DNA of 64,000 bases from Eubacterium sp. (GTDB taxonomy: Bacteria > Bacillota > Clostridia > Lachnospirales > Lachnospiraceae). Every line of letters starts with the position of its first letter. The first letter of the stretch is position 1. Location: assembly GCA_024681515.1 (NCBI GenBank), contig JAILAR010000097.1, positions 17,813-81,812 on the forward strand. The letters run 5' to 3'. Below, piece by piece: positions 1-8,850 of this stretch. The position numbers and the translations under genes are program-made. Under the pieces are notes generated by a model. The model made no database searches, was not told where the DNA came from, and saw only the letters and a program-made list of their open reading frames with translations.

Positions 1-1079
1 GTGCCGCAGTCGGCGAGATCATGGACGAGGATCTGATCAAGCGGGAGAATACCGTGATCGCCATGACTCATCTCGGATATATCAAACGGATGAGCGTGTC
101 CAATTTCCGTGCGCAGGGACGCGGCGGAAGAGGGATCAAGGGAATGCAGACCATCGAAGATGACTACATCGAGGATCTGCTGATGACCACAACGCTGCAT
201 TACATCCTGTTCTTTACGAACAAGGGCAGATGCTACCGGCTCCGTGCATACCAGATCCCGGAGGCGGGCAGACAGGCACGCGGAACAGCCGTTGTCAACC
301 TGATGCAGCTGGACGGCGACGAGAAGATCACCGCCATCATTCCCATCAAGGAATACACGGATAAGAAGTACCTGCTGATGGTAACCAAACACGGTATGAT
401 AAAGAAGACACCGGAATCCGAGTATGCGAATATCCGGAAGAACGGTCTGATCGCGATCACACTGAAGGATGATGATGAGCTGATCGAAGTAAAGACCACG
501 GATAATACCCGTGACATTTTCATGGTATCCAAAAACGGTATGTGCATCCGATTCAATGACCGGGATGTACGTAGCACCGGACGGAGTTCCATGGGCGTAC
601 GGGGCATGAATCTGACTCCGGGTGACGAAGTGATCGGTATGCAGATGAATACCCAGGGTGAGTCCCTGCTGATCGTGTCGGAAAAAGGCATGGGCAAGCG
701 GACGAAGATCGATGAATTCACGGTACAGAAGCGCGGCGGCAAGGGTCTGAAGTGTTATAAGATCACGGGCAAGACCGGTGATATCATCGGCGTAAAGGCC
801 GTGAACGATGATCATGAGATCATGATGATCACTACGCAGGGTATCATCATTCAGCTGAAATGCAGTGATATCTCTACCTACAGCCGGATCACCTCCGGTG
901 TGAAGCTGATCCGACTGGATCAGGGCGAGGATATCACGGTTGCAAGCATCGCAAAGGTCAGAGATGCCGTTGCACAGACCGAAGAGCAGCTTCGGAAGCT
1001 GGAAGAGGAAGAAGGCAGCGAAGAACCTGCAGCTGACAGTGCAGAAGATAGTGCAGAAGAAAGCACGAAAGAGGATTAG
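1..1079 (+). CDS. gyrA: DNA gyrase subunit A, C-terminal part (5' end outside window)
   Basis: This is the C-terminal beta-pinwheel of the type II topoisomerase subunit that wraps DNA so that gyrase can introduce negative supercoils. The frame is open from base 3, so the N-terminal catalytic part lies upstream of the window; the ATG at 21 is internal. The GyrA box is visible as QGRGGRG (about 114-134), a one-residue variant of the usual QRRGGRG, and it argues for GyrA rather than ParC. Blade-like repeats follow, of the kind VTKHGMIKKT, VSKNGMCIRF and VSEKGMGKRT. The protein ends in a Glu/Asp-rich tail of about 30 residues, which is common in GyrA. A small membrane protein gene begins 3 bp after the stop. 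Confidence 0.95.
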   Translation, partial: AAVGEIMDEDLIKRENTVIAMTHLGYIKRMSVSNFRAQGRGGRGIKGMQTIEDDYIEDLLMTTTLHYILFFTNKGRCYRLRAYQIPEAGRQARGTAVVNLMQLDGDEKITAIIPIKEYTDKKYLLMVTKHGMIKKTPESEYANIRKNGLIAITLKDDDELIEVKTTDNTRDIFMVSKNGMCIRFNDRDVRSTGRSSMGVRGMNLTPGDEVIGMQMNTQGESLLIVSEKGMGKRTKIDEFTVQKRGGKGLKCYKITGKTGDIIGVKAVNDDHEIMMITTQGIIIQLKCSDISTYSRITSGVKLIRLDQGEDITVASIAKVRDAVAQTEEQLRKLEEEEGSEEPAADSAEDSAEESTKED

Positions 1080-1082
1080 CCT

Positions 1083-1280
1083 ATGGACGGATTAAAGGAA
1101 AATATTGAAAACCTCACGAATACGAAGGGCATAGAAGATTTTCTGATCGGAATCTCCTACTGGCTTGCCGTGATCGTTGTTGTACTTCTGATCTTTTATG
1201 TCTGTATCAAGATCTATAATTATTCCCAGCAGAAGAAGGTGAAGAAGCCTTTCAAGGGAAGAGATGACTTTCTGTCGTAG
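1083..1280 (+). CDS. Small single-span membrane protein of unknown function
   Basis: I do not recognise this 65-residue protein. It has an acidic N-terminal stretch, one hydrophobic segment at about residues 21-43 (rich in Val, Leu and Ile) and a basic C-terminus with KKVKK, so the C-terminus is probably cytoplasmic. The start lies 3 bp after the gyrA stop codon, which suggests co-transcription and perhaps translational coupling. A hairpin that looks like a terminator follows. Its codon usage matches its neighbours and it is probably real, but its small size limits certainty. Confidence 0.6.
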   Translation: MDGLKENIENLTNTKGIEDFLIGISYWLAVIVVVLLIFYVCIKIYNYSQQKKVKKPFKGRDDFLS

Positions 1281-1292
1281 ATTTAGGAAGGG

Positions 1293-1333
1293 CGCGGAAT
1301 ACGGGGGCGGTTCTATGCTTTCCGTGTTCCGCG
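1293..1333 (+). terminator. Probable terminator after gyrA unit
   Basis: A 12-bp stem (CGCGGAATACGG pairing with CCGTGTTCCGCG, one G-T pair) with a 17-nt loop is followed by TCTTATAA. The T-run is weak. Confidence 0.5.
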
Positions 1334-1381
1334 TCTTATAACGTGAATACTTTTTCGAAATATCTGATCATGTTTCGGAAC

Positions 1382-1403
1382 TACCGGGCAAAAACGCCCG
1401 GTA
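1382..1403 (+). other. Leader hairpin before fumarase alpha
   Basis: A perfect 8-bp stem (TACCGGGC/GCCCGGTA) with loop AAAAAC stands 25 bp before the fumarase start. The sequence after it, TCATTGTGAAATAAAGGGG, resembles the TATTGAATAAAGG segment of the leader hairpin family described elsewhere in this window, so this may be a diverged member. No T-run follows, so it is not a plain terminator. Confidence 0.45.
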
Positions 1404-1428
1404 TCATTGTGAAATAAAGGGGAACACT

Positions 1429-2268
1429 ATGCGTGAGATCATAGCGCAGGAGATCACTGCTGCGGTAAAAACGATGTGCATTGAGGCGAATCTGACTCTT
1501 GCACCGGATATGGCAAGAGCACTGGACCTGGCGAAGGACAGTGAGAACTCTTCTCTTGGAAAGAAGATCCTGGGACAGCTGCAGGAAAATCTGAAACTGG
1601 CAAAAGAGGAGCAGATCCCCATTTGTCAGGACACGGGAATGGCAGTCTTTTTTGTGCGTCTCGGACAGGAGGTGCATGTGGAAGGCGGATTGACGGAGGC
1701 CATCAATGAGGGTGTCCGGCAGGGATATACGGAAGGATATCTCAGAAAATCCGTTGTCGGAGATCCGCTCCAGCGGATAAATACAAGGGACAACACCCCG
1801 GCCATCATCCATTACGATGTGGTTCCGGGAGACGAACTGTCCATTACCATAGCTCCGAAGGGATTCGGAAGCGAAAATATGAGCAAACAGTATATGCTGA
1901 AACCCGCAGACGGCGTTGAAGGTGTGAAGAATGCGGTGATAAAGACAGTCAGTGAAGCAGGTCCGAATGCCTGTCCGCCGTTTGTGGTCGGTGTCGGCAT
2001 CGGCGGCGATTTTGAACTGTCGGCTATTCTTGCAAAGAAGGCCCTGACCCGCTCCGCAGCACAGCGAAGCAATCTGCCGCATATACGGCTGCTGGAGGAG
2101 GAACTGCTCGCGTCCATTAACCGTCTGGGTATCGGCCCTGCCGGTCTGGGCGGAAAGAATACCGCCCTTGCCGTGAACATCGAGACCTATGCAACCCATA
2201 TCGCAGGACTTCCGGTGGCCGTGAACATGTGCTGCCATGTAAACCGTCATAAAACGGTGAAACTGTGA
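1429..2268 (+). CDS. Class I fumarate hydratase, alpha subunit
   Basis: This is the larger subunit of the oxygen-sensitive two-subunit fumarase / L-tartrate dehydratase family, which interconverts fumarate and malate with a [4Fe-4S] cluster in the cytoplasm. The three expected cysteine ligand regions are visible: C66 in ICQDTG, C182 in GPNACPPF and C268/C269 in NMCCHVNRH. The length of 279 residues fits the alpha subunit alone, with the beta subunit as the next gene. The start is supported by AAAGGGG a few bases upstream. Sequence reading cannot separate fumarase from tartrate dehydratase. Fumarase is the more common role in Clostridia. Confidence 0.9.
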   Translation: MREIIAQEITAAVKTMCIEANLTLAPDMARALDLAKDSENSSLGKKILGQLQENLKLAKEEQIPICQDTGMAVFFVRLGQEVHVEGGLTEAINEGVRQGYTEGYLRKSVVGDPLQRINTRDNTPAIIHYDVVPGDELSITIAPKGFGSENMSKQYMLKPADGVEGVKNAVIKTVSEAGPNACPPFVVGVGIGGDFELSAILAKKALTRSAAQRSNLPHIRLLEEELLASINRLGIGPAGLGGKNTALAVNIETYATHIAGLPVAVNMCCHVNRHKTVKL

Positions 2269-2302
2269 CGGATCATAACCAGTCTGAAAAAAAGGAGACA
2301 AT

Positions 2303-2869
2303 ATGGAAACATCACTCCACGTCCCTGCTTCGAGAGAAGAACTGACCGAGCTTCGGGCAGGGGATTATGTATATATAACCGGAACCATTTACACTGCCAG
2401 GGATGCGGCACATAAGCGGCTGTATGAAAGCCTGACCCAGGGAGAGGATATCCCCATCTCGCTGGATGGGACATTTCTGTATTACCTGGGTCCCACACCT
2501 GCGCGGGAGGGCCGGGTGATCGGTTCTGCGGGACCGACGACCTCCAGCCGTATGGACAAATACACGCCGCTCCTTCTTCGGAAGGGTCTGGCCGGTATGA
2601 TCGGCAAGGGCAAGCGCTCCGAGGAGGTACGCAGGACCATCGTAGAGCAGCAGGCGGTATATTTTGCGGCAGTTGGCGGTGCCGGAGCGCTGCTTTCCAA
2701 ATGCATTACCTCCGCGGAGGTCGTTGCCTACGAGGATCTCGGAACCGAGGCCATCCGGAAACTGACGGTAGAGCGGCTTCCGGTGATCGTGATCATTGAC
2801 AGTCAGGGAAATAATCTGTATGAGTCCGCAGTGCAGGGGTATCTTGCGAAGCACTCCGGAGATAATTAA
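2303..2869 (+). CDS. Class I fumarate hydratase, beta subunit
   Basis: This 188-residue protein is the small subunit that completes the class I fumarase active site. Family features seen include the AAHKR segment (residues 35-39), the GPTTSSRMD loop (78-85) and KGMIGKGK-like sequence near residue 100. It starts 34 bp after the alpha subunit with AAGGAG upstream, which fits a two-gene operon encoding a heteromeric enzyme. Length and order are the usual ones for anaerobic Firmicutes. No terminator was seen directly after it. Confidence 0.9.
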   Translation: METSLHVPASREELTELRAGDYVYITGTIYTARDAAHKRLYESLTQGEDIPISLDGTFLYYLGPTPAREGRVIGSAGPTTSSRMDKYTPLLLRKGLAGMIGKGKRSEEVRRTIVEQQAVYFAAVGGAGALLSKCITSAEVVAYEDLGTEAIRKLTVERLPVIVIIDSQGNNLYESAVQGYLAKHSGDN

Positions 2870-2977
2870 GATACAGATATTTCGGAATTCTTATGCATCA
2901 AGGTACCGTCAATTCGAAACCCGGTGATCATACACTTAACAAACAGGTTTTAGTTTTGAACAGATTTATTAAGAAAA

Positions 2978-3607
2978 ATGGCAGAACAAGAGAACGTAAA
3001 AAAGAAAGTTAATAACGCAAAAAAAACGGCACATAAGAAACCGGCGAAGAAAAAGAAGATAAACAAGAAAAAGCTGGCACTGATCCTCAGTATTCTGGGG
3101 GTTTTTGTGCTGGCCGGTATCGGATATGCCGTTTTTGCTTTTACCGGGCGGGGCAGCATCACCATCGGCGGTGCGATCCGTGGATATTTCAAGTCCATTG
3201 AGGCGGAGGATGTGGATAAATATATCCGTACCTGTTATCCCTCCGCCTGGTCGGATCACTATGTGCCCCGCGGATATGATGTGGATATAACGCTTCTTAC
3301 GGAAGCAGTGTTTGCGCGTCAGACCGGCATTTCTGTGAAGGAAGTAAATGTTCAGCGCGAAGAAAAACTGGAAGAGGTTTTTGTAAAAAGGTTTCACGAT
3401 AAGATCCAGGAGATCTATGACGTGGATCTCGGGATCTCCGAGGTGTATCGTGTCTACTTCTCGCTGAAGGTCAGCTACATCGATAACGGAGAAGAAGTAA
3501 CGTATGACAGTGATACCCGTGCCCGGTACATTTACAAGTACAAGGGAAAATGGTATTACATGGCGGATACGCTTCTGCTGGTCGACATGGATCTGGAGGA
3601 CCAGTAG
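2978..3607 (+). CDS. Membrane-anchored protein of unknown function with Lys-rich N-terminus
   Basis: This 209-residue protein has a very Lys-rich first 32 residues, a single hydrophobic helix (about 33-55) and an extracytoplasmic domain of about 150 residues. That domain has a fold-like alternation of aromatic and charged residues and ends YKGKWYYMADTLLLVDMDLEDQ-like, as seen in small secreted NTF2-like or DUF4878-type domains. I cannot assign a function. The ribosome binding site is weak. The gene converges on upp, with only 2 bp between the stop codons and no terminator hairpin. Confidence 0.65.
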   Translation: MAEQENVKKKVNNAKKTAHKKPAKKKKINKKKLALILSILGVFVLAGIGYAVFAFTGRGSITIGGAIRGYFKSIEAEDVDKYIRTCYPSAWSDHYVPRGYDVDITLLTEAVFARQTGISVKEVNVQREEKLEEVFVKRFHDKIQEIYDVDLGISEVYRVYFSLKVSYIDNGEEVTYDSDTRARYIYKYKGKWYYMADTLLLVDMDLEDQ

Positions 3608-3609
3608 GC

Positions 3610-4254
3610 CTATTTCGTTCCGAAGATACGGTCGCCGGCATCGCCGAGACCCGGGCAGATGTAAGCCTGCTCATTCAGGCAGCGGTCCAGATTTCCCACA
3701 TAGATTTCGATATCCGGATGCGCCTCGGCCAGGCGCTCCAGACCTTCCGGTGCGGCAATGATGCACATGAATTTGATATGTTCTCCGCCGCGTTCTTTTA
3801 TGGAATTCACGGCTTCCACGGCAGATCCGCCGGTTGCCAGCATGGGATCGAGAATAACGACCAGACGTTCCTCGATCGGGCTGGGAAGCTTACAGAAATA
3901 TTCATGCGGCTCATGGGTCTCCGGATCCCGGTAGAGTCCGATGTGTCCGACCTTCGCGGAGGGAACCAGTGCATGGATGCCGTTCACCATACCAAGTCCT
4001 GCACGCAGGATGGGAACGATGGCCAGTTTCTTTCCGTCGATGACCGGTGACATGCAGGTCTCGATGGGAGTTTCCACCTCCTGATCGCGGAGGGGCAGAT
4101 CCCGCAGTGCTTCGAAGGCCTCCAGCATGGCGATCTCTTCCACCAGACTGCGGAATTCGGATGTGGCGGTATTCCTGTCCCGAAGCAGAGTGATCTTGTG
4201 TTTGATCAGAGGATGCTCCAGGATGGTGACATTTTTATAGTTTTTGTAATTCAT
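3610..4254 (-). CDS. upp: Uracil phosphoribosyltransferase
   Basis: The enzyme makes UMP from uracil and PRPP in pyrimidine salvage. The family PRPP-binding loop is clear in [14 protein letters not shown], and the uracil-binding C-terminus reads [16 protein letters not shown]. The length of 214 residues is typical. I chose the ATG at 4254 because AAGGGGG lies 8-14 bp upstream; an in-frame TTG directly before it is less likely. The gene is divergent from the MoxR gene and convergent with the membrane-anchored protein gene. Confidence 0.97.
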   Translation of the reverse strand: MNYKNYKNVTILEHPLIKHKITLLRDRNTATSEFRSLVEEIAMLEAFEALRDLPLRDQEVETPIETCMSPVIDGKKLAIVPILRAGLGMVNGIHALVPSAKVGHIGLYRDPETHEPHEYFCKLPSPIEERLVVILDPMLATGGSAVEAVNSIKERGGEHIKFMCIIAAPEGLERLAEAHPDIEIYVGNLDRCLNEQAYICPGLGDAGDRIFGTK

Positions 4255-4355
4255 CAATTTAACCCCCTTATTCTATAATCAAGTAAGTCTGCATACATTT
4301 TAACACAGCAAAGATGGTTATTCAAAACAATCGGGATATAAAGAGAGGAAAAATT

Positions 4356-5300
4356 GTGTCCACAAATGATACTTTCAAGGAAAAAATAGATAATCTGAAA
4401 GAGAACATCCGGAGGATCTATGCAGGAAAGGATGCGGTGGTGAAGAATCTGATCATCGCCCTTCTGGCAGGTGGGCATGTGCTTCTGGAGGACGTGCCGG
4501 GAGTCGGAAAAACCACGCTGGCAAAGGCTTTTGCGGCGTCCGTTACCATGGATTTCTCGCGCGTGCAGTTTACGCCGGACACCCTTCCGACAGATCTGTT
4601 GGGAACCACGGTCTTTGAACCGGAGACGAAGACCTTTCGTCTGATCAAAGGACCGGTATTTCACCGTTTCCTGCTGGCAGATGAGATCAATCGTACTTCT
4701 CCGAAGACCCAGTCAGCGCTTCTGGAGGTGATGGAGGAACATCAGGTGACCATCGACGGAACCAGCTATCCGCTTCCGGAGCCGTTCCTGGTGGTAGCGA
4801 CCCAGAACCCGGTGGAGCAGCTGGGAACCTACCCGCTGCCGGAAGCAGAACTGGACCGGTTTCTTATGAAGCTGACCCTGGGCTATCCTGGCAAGAAGGA
4901 GCAGATGACTCTGGCACAGCGGTTCCTGACAGGTGAACTTCAGCAGCCCCTGTCTGCAGTCATTTCCGTAGAGGAGCTTGTGGAAATGATGTCGGCCGTG
5001 AAGCAGGTGATCTTCTCCGAGGAACTGGTGGAATATGCACTGGCGATCGTGGAGGCTACACGGACAAAAACCGAGGTACGATGCGGCCTGTCCCCCCGTG
5101 CCGGTCTGGATCTTCTTCGTGCTTCCCGCGCCGCAGCCTTTGTGCATGGCAGAGATTTTGTTACGCCGGAGGATATACTGGATATGGCAAAAGTGGTGCT
5201 GCCGCACCGCATCGTGCTGACCACGGAAGCAAGGATCAATCATTTCACGGGGTATCAGGTGATCCTGGATGTACTGGAGAGTGTGAAACGTCCGAAATAA
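4356..5300 (+). CDS. MoxR-family AAA+ ATPase
   Basis: MoxR ATPases act as chaperones that mature partner complexes and are usually encoded next to a DUF58 protein, as here. Walker A reads EDVPGVGKTT (about residues 45-54), Walker B reads LLADEI (106-111) followed by NRTSPK, and the sensor and lid region follows (ATQNP, LPEAELDRF). I chose the GTG at 4356 (314 residues) because AGAGAGGA lies 6-14 bp upstream. An upstream in-frame ATG at 4314 lacks a ribosome binding site. The next gene, DUF58, begins 30 bp after the stop. Confidence 0.92.
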   Translation: MSTNDTFKEKIDNLKENIRRIYAGKDAVVKNLIIALLAGGHVLLEDVPGVGKTTLAKAFAASVTMDFSRVQFTPDTLPTDLLGTTVFEPETKTFRLIKGPVFHRFLLADEINRTSPKTQSALLEVMEEHQVTIDGTSYPLPEPFLVVATQNPVEQLGTYPLPEAELDRFLMKLTLGYPGKKEQMTLAQRFLTGELQQPLSAVISVEELVEMMSAVKQVIFSEELVEYALAIVEATRTKTEVRCGLSPRAGLDLLRASRAAAFVHGRDFVTPEDILDMAKVVLPHRIVLTTEARINHFTGYQVILDVLESVKRPK

Positions 5301-5303
5301 TAA

Positions 5304-5330
5304 GAGCGTGCGAGCGCAAAGTGTAGAATC
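5304..5330 (+). repeat. Leader element copy (hairpin + 13-mer variant) before DUF58
   Basis: A short GC hairpin (GCG...GCGC) is followed by AAAGTGTAGAATC, two mismatches from GAAGTRTGGAATA, and then directly by the ATG of the DUF58 gene. No separate Shine-Dalgarno is visible. It is a diverged member of the recurrent leader family. Confidence 0.5.
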
Positions 5331-6389
5331 ATGAGCAACAAAACCGTTAAACGCAGACGCCGGTGGATACCGCGCGGGATCTATCTGCTCTTCCTCATTG
5401 CAACCATTGTTTTTGTAAGCAATCGGGGAGGAGCTTTTTCGTATGTCCTGTTTTACGCAACCGTCCTGTATCCTCCGCTGGCATTTCTGTACCTCCTGTA
5501 TATCCGGGCTACGGTGCGGATCTACCAGGAGATGCCGCTGAGGGAAGTACGCAAGGGCAAGGAAGAGTCCTACTACCTGACGGTGGAGAATGCCGGCTGG
5601 CTTCCGGCTTCGGGTCTGATCCTTTCTCTTGAGACAGGAACCGAATTCCGGGAGGATATGACAGGTCAGCCCCTGTCCTTCTTTCCCCGGGAGAAAAAGG
5701 AATTCCGGACCCGGATGCGTTGTGTTTATGCAGGCAGTTACATAGCCGGCATCGAAGGCATCATTTTCCGTGACTGTTTCGGTCTGATCAGACTGACGCT
5801 TCGAAATCCCAATCCCCTGCGGCTGCAGGTGCTTCCGATGGTGACCGGGATGGCGGGAGAGGATATGAGCCGCGTGATCTGGGAAATGGTCCACGGTGCC
5901 CCGGGTCGTAAACGGGAGTATGAAAACACGCTGGGGGTAGACCTTGCAAAATATTCAGCCGGGGATCCCCTGAAAAGGATCCACTGGAAGAACTATGCCC
6001 GAAGCGGGGAACTGTTTGTCAGGCTTCCGGAGGAGCGGGAATATGACCTGCTGTCAGTCGCTCTTATCGCTAGGGCGGGAGAAGAGAAAGAATCCGCGGA
6101 GGATCGGCTGATCCGAAGAGACCGGTTTTTGGAGTATGCAGTGTCTGTGGCCGGGATCCTTGCGGAGCAGCGGCAGCCCGTACAGTTTCATTTTTACAGT
6201 TCAGACGTGAAGCGGGTTCTGGTGGAAGATCTGGAGGGCATGGAGTCCCTTTGCCGGGAGCTCTCAAAGGAGATCATCCTGCGGGATAAGGCAGATGCCA
6301 TCGAAGAACGTGTAAGACAGTCGGTGCGTCAGACGGATGCGGTGGCACTGTATATCAAAGAGGGAGAAGAGCAGCTATGCCTGATGTGA
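5331..6389 (+). CDS. DUF58 domain membrane protein
   Basis: Two hydrophobic helices (about residues 15-30 and 36-58) precede a cytoplasmic region carrying the DUF58 signature: DLAKYSAGDPLKRIHWKN at about 204-221, followed by RSGELFVR. DUF58 proteins are the usual partners of MoxR ATPases and lie upstream of transglutaminase-like membrane proteins. This trio is seen in many bacteria and has been linked to envelope or protein maturation, but its biochemical role remains unclear. The gene is 352 residues long and is followed after 22 bp by the TgpA-like gene, forming a clear operon. Confidence 0.9.
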   Translation: MSNKTVKRRRRWIPRGIYLLFLIATIVFVSNRGGAFSYVLFYATVLYPPLAFLYLLYIRATVRIYQEMPLREVRKGKEESYYLTVENAGWLPASGLILSLETGTEFREDMTGQPLSFFPREKKEFRTRMRCVYAGSYIAGIEGIIFRDCFGLIRLTLRNPNPLRLQVLPMVTGMAGEDMSRVIWEMVHGAPGRKREYENTLGVDLAKYSAGDPLKRIHWKNYARSGELFVRLPEEREYDLLSVALIARAGEEKESAEDRLIRRDRFLEYAVSVAGILAEQRQPVQFHFYSSDVKRVLVEDLEGMESLCRELSKEIILRDKADAIEERVRQSVRQTDAVALYIKEGEEQLCLM

Positions 6390-6411
6390 GGCAGGTCATG
6401 GAATGTAAACA

Positions 6412-8688
6412 ATGAAAGAAAAAACGGTTCGCAGAAAACAGAATAAAGAAACACCCTCCGTCGCAGCGGCCCGAAACGCGATCTGGACGTACATCCTGGA
6501 AGGACTTCCGGTCATCGCTCTGGCAGCGGCGGGAGCAGGCCTGCTGGAGGAGATTCCATACCTTTCACTGGAGGCGGGCTTTCTCCTGCTGTATTTTGCT
6601 GCGTTCTTTTTTGCAGGCCTGATCTTTTTATGCATGGATCGCCGGACACTTATGTTTCGGCTCCTGCCGGCCATTCCCCTTACGGTGCTGCTCATTTCCA
6701 GAGATCTGCCTCTGTTTTTCAATGCTGCAGCGGCCCTTTTACTTTTTGCCCTGGTGCATCTGATCCGTCATTGCAGCGCATGGAAATGGTGTCTCTCCGG
6801 TCTGTTTCTGCTTTGCACGGTTCTCTGGTTTATCTTCGGCGGCATGCCCGGATATGCAGCGGTGAGTCTTGTCTTTCTTTTTACGGCCGCGGTTTCGGAA
6901 TTTTGGAACCGTCAGTCCCGCTATTGGGGTGTGCTTCTCGCCATCGTCGCGGGGATTGCACTGGCGATCCCGAATTCGGAGGATCCCATGCGCTGGGAAG
7001 GTGTCCGCAGATTTTTCTCCAGAGTAGGAGATTATATTGTCACGGCCTATCGGGATGTGTCCTACTTTTTTGAAGGACTGTTTGATACCGACGATACGGC
7101 GTACACCGGTTATTCCGAGGCAGGCCGTCTCAGCGGCGGACTATCGGATTCCGGAAGGGAAGCCATTTTCTTTGATACAAATGAGAGCGGCCGCGGCGTA
7201 TACCTTGCGGGAGCGGAGTATGCCAAACTCGGGCCGGAGGGCTTTACGGAGCGGGTAAACTCCGGGCTTCCGGTAAATGCCTGGCTGGCCATGTATCTGT
7301 CCGCGCTCGCAGAAAGTGATGTGACAAAGGCAGAGGCGTCCTGCTTTTCCGGCACGCAGAAAGGCACGGTGACCTATCACTATATCCGAACTTCGGATCT
7401 TCTGCTTCCGTCCACGGTCTACCGGATCGATAAAGGACTGGAGTACGGCAGCGGGGAGCAGAGAAAGAAAGGCTTTTCCTACGGGTTTAATTACATAGCG
7501 CTGGATCAGGCAAATCCGTATTTTGCTCGGCTGGCGGAGCAGTCGGAGCGCCGCGCGGCGTCCGGCATGGGTGAACTCCCGGATAAGGGGAAGGATGAAG
7601 TATACGGCTCTGCCGCGACCTACGAGGACGCAGCAAAGGTTGCAAAAGAATATTACGGCCTGAATCTGTCGGATTATATGTCTGAGGAGGAATATCAAAC
7701 CTGCATCCGGGCTTATCAGTCCATCGAAGAAAATGACGAATATCTGGATACGTCCATGTCCACAAAGCGGATAAAGGAGCTGGCGGCGCAGCTGACGGAA
7801 GGCTGTGAGACCTCGTTTGAGAAAGCAAAGCAGATCGAGGCATATCTAAGGCAGTATACGTATGATGCATCCACCGACCTTCGCGGACGGGATAATTATG
7901 TGGACGCATTTCTCTTTGAGGTGGAACGGGGCTATTGTGTTCACTATGCATCGGCCATGGTCCTGCTGCTCCGGGAAAACGGGATACCGGCCCGATTTGT
8001 ACAGGGCTTCCTCTATCTTCCGTCGGATGAGGATGCTGAGAAAGACAAAAACAAAGGGGAAGCAGTCTATGACCGGAACGCTCATGCGTGGGTGGAAGCT
8101 TACATCTCCGGTCTTGGATGGATCCGGTTTGAACCCACGGCGGTGTACGAAAATGCAGAAGATACCGCCTGGGGGCTCACGGTTTCGGAGGCCGGTCCTT
8201 CCGGTTCATCCGGAACTGAAAAGAACCCGTCCGGGCAGGCCGATATTCCGAAACCGCCGGAGATCCCGATCCCTCAGGGACAGACGGATCCGGAGGCTTT
8301 GAAACAGGGACATTCCGTATGGCAGATCCTGCGGACCGTGGGCTTATATCTGCTTTCGGTGGTTGCTGCATCCGGGATTCTTCTGCTGATCACGCTTTTG
8401 GTCCGCAGGATCCGATACGCACGGCTGTCTCCGGAGCGCAGATTAATGACGGATATGCAGGTACTTCGAAAACGTCTGGATGCGGGACTTCCGGACGGCG
8501 TAACGGCAGAATCGGTCTATGATTATCTTCCCTATGTTAAGGAAATGCAGGTGCGCGAGAAACTGGAGACGGTGTTCCGAGGCTATTACCGTGTACGTTT
8601 CCGCGGAGATGCAGCGAAGCCGGATTTTGTGGAGCAGGTGCGGAAGATCTCGCGAGAGATCCGTCGGGACTGCCTGGGAGAGATATAA
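6412..8688 (+). CDS. TgpA-like membrane protein with transglutaminase-like domain
   Basis: This 758-residue protein has a block of transmembrane helices in the first 190 residues, an extracytoplasmic region, a transglutaminase-like core, a Pro-rich stretch and a last transmembrane helix near 640-667. The catalytic triad can be seen as Cys at about 508 (RGYCVHYASAM), His at about 557 (RNAHAWVEAY) and an acidic residue in WIRFEPTA. This layout is that of the TgpA/DUF3488 family encoded after MoxR and DUF58. The core probably faces outside and may process or crosslink envelope proteins; the substrate is unknown. The ribosome binding site is weak, which suggests coupling to the upstream gene. Confidence 0.88.
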   Translation: MKEKTVRRKQNKETPSVAAARNAIWTYILEGLPVIALAAAGAGLLEEIPYLSLEAGFLLLYFAAFFFAGLIFLCMDRRTLMFRLLPAIPLTVLLISRDLPLFFNAAAALLLFALVHLIRHCSAWKWCLSGLFLLCTVLWFIFGGMPGYAAVSLVFLFTAAVSEFWNRQSRYWGVLLAIVAGIALAIPNSEDPMRWEGVRRFFSRVGDYIVTAYRDVSYFFEGLFDTDDTAYTGYSEAGRLSGGLSDSGREAIFFDTNESGRGVYLAGAEYAKLGPEGFTERVNSGLPVNAWLAMYLSALAESDVTKAEASCFSGTQKGTVTYHYIRTSDLLLPSTVYRIDKGLEYGSGEQRKKGFSYGFNYIALDQANPYFARLAEQSERRAASGMGELPDKGKDEVYGSAATYEDAAKVAKEYYGLNLSDYMSEEEYQTCIRAYQSIEENDEYLDTSMSTKRIKELAAQLTEGCETSFEKAKQIEAYLRQYTYDASTDLRGRDNYVDAFLFEVERGYCVHYASAMVLLLRENGIPARFVQGFLYLPSDEDAEKDKNKGEAVYDRNAHAWVEAYISGLGWIRFEPTAVYENAEDTAWGLTVSEAGPSGSSGTEKNPSGQADIPKPPEIPIPQGQTDPEALKQGHSVWQILRTVGLYLLSVVAASGILLLITLLVRRIRYARLSPERRLMTDMQVLRKRLDAGLPDGVTAESVYDYLPYVKEMQVREKLETVFRGYYRVRFRGDAAKPDFVEQVRKISREIRRDCLGEI

Positions 8689-8701
8689 ATCGTGGTTTTT
8701 G

Positions 8702-8730
8702 TTGTATGCAGGCCGATTTTGTGGTATTCT
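8702..8730 (+). promoter_or_regulatory. Candidate sigma-A promoter
   Basis: TTGTAT and TATTCT are separated by 17 bp, about 120 bp before the zinc-ribbon protein start. The match is moderate. Confidence 0.4.
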
Positions 8731-8850
8731 GTGGGCAGATGTTGAACGTTCATCAAAGGAAGGTATTCAACGTTTTGCAGTTTGCAAAACTGCCGGAAAC
8801 CAATAATAACCATTAAAAGTACTGGAGAGGGTAAAAAGGAGGGTTTGATT

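Noticed and set aside
1..1079. Topoisomerase IV subunit ParC instead of GyrA
   Set aside because: The complete GyrA box-like QGRGGRG and six-blade repeat pattern with acidic tail point to GyrA.
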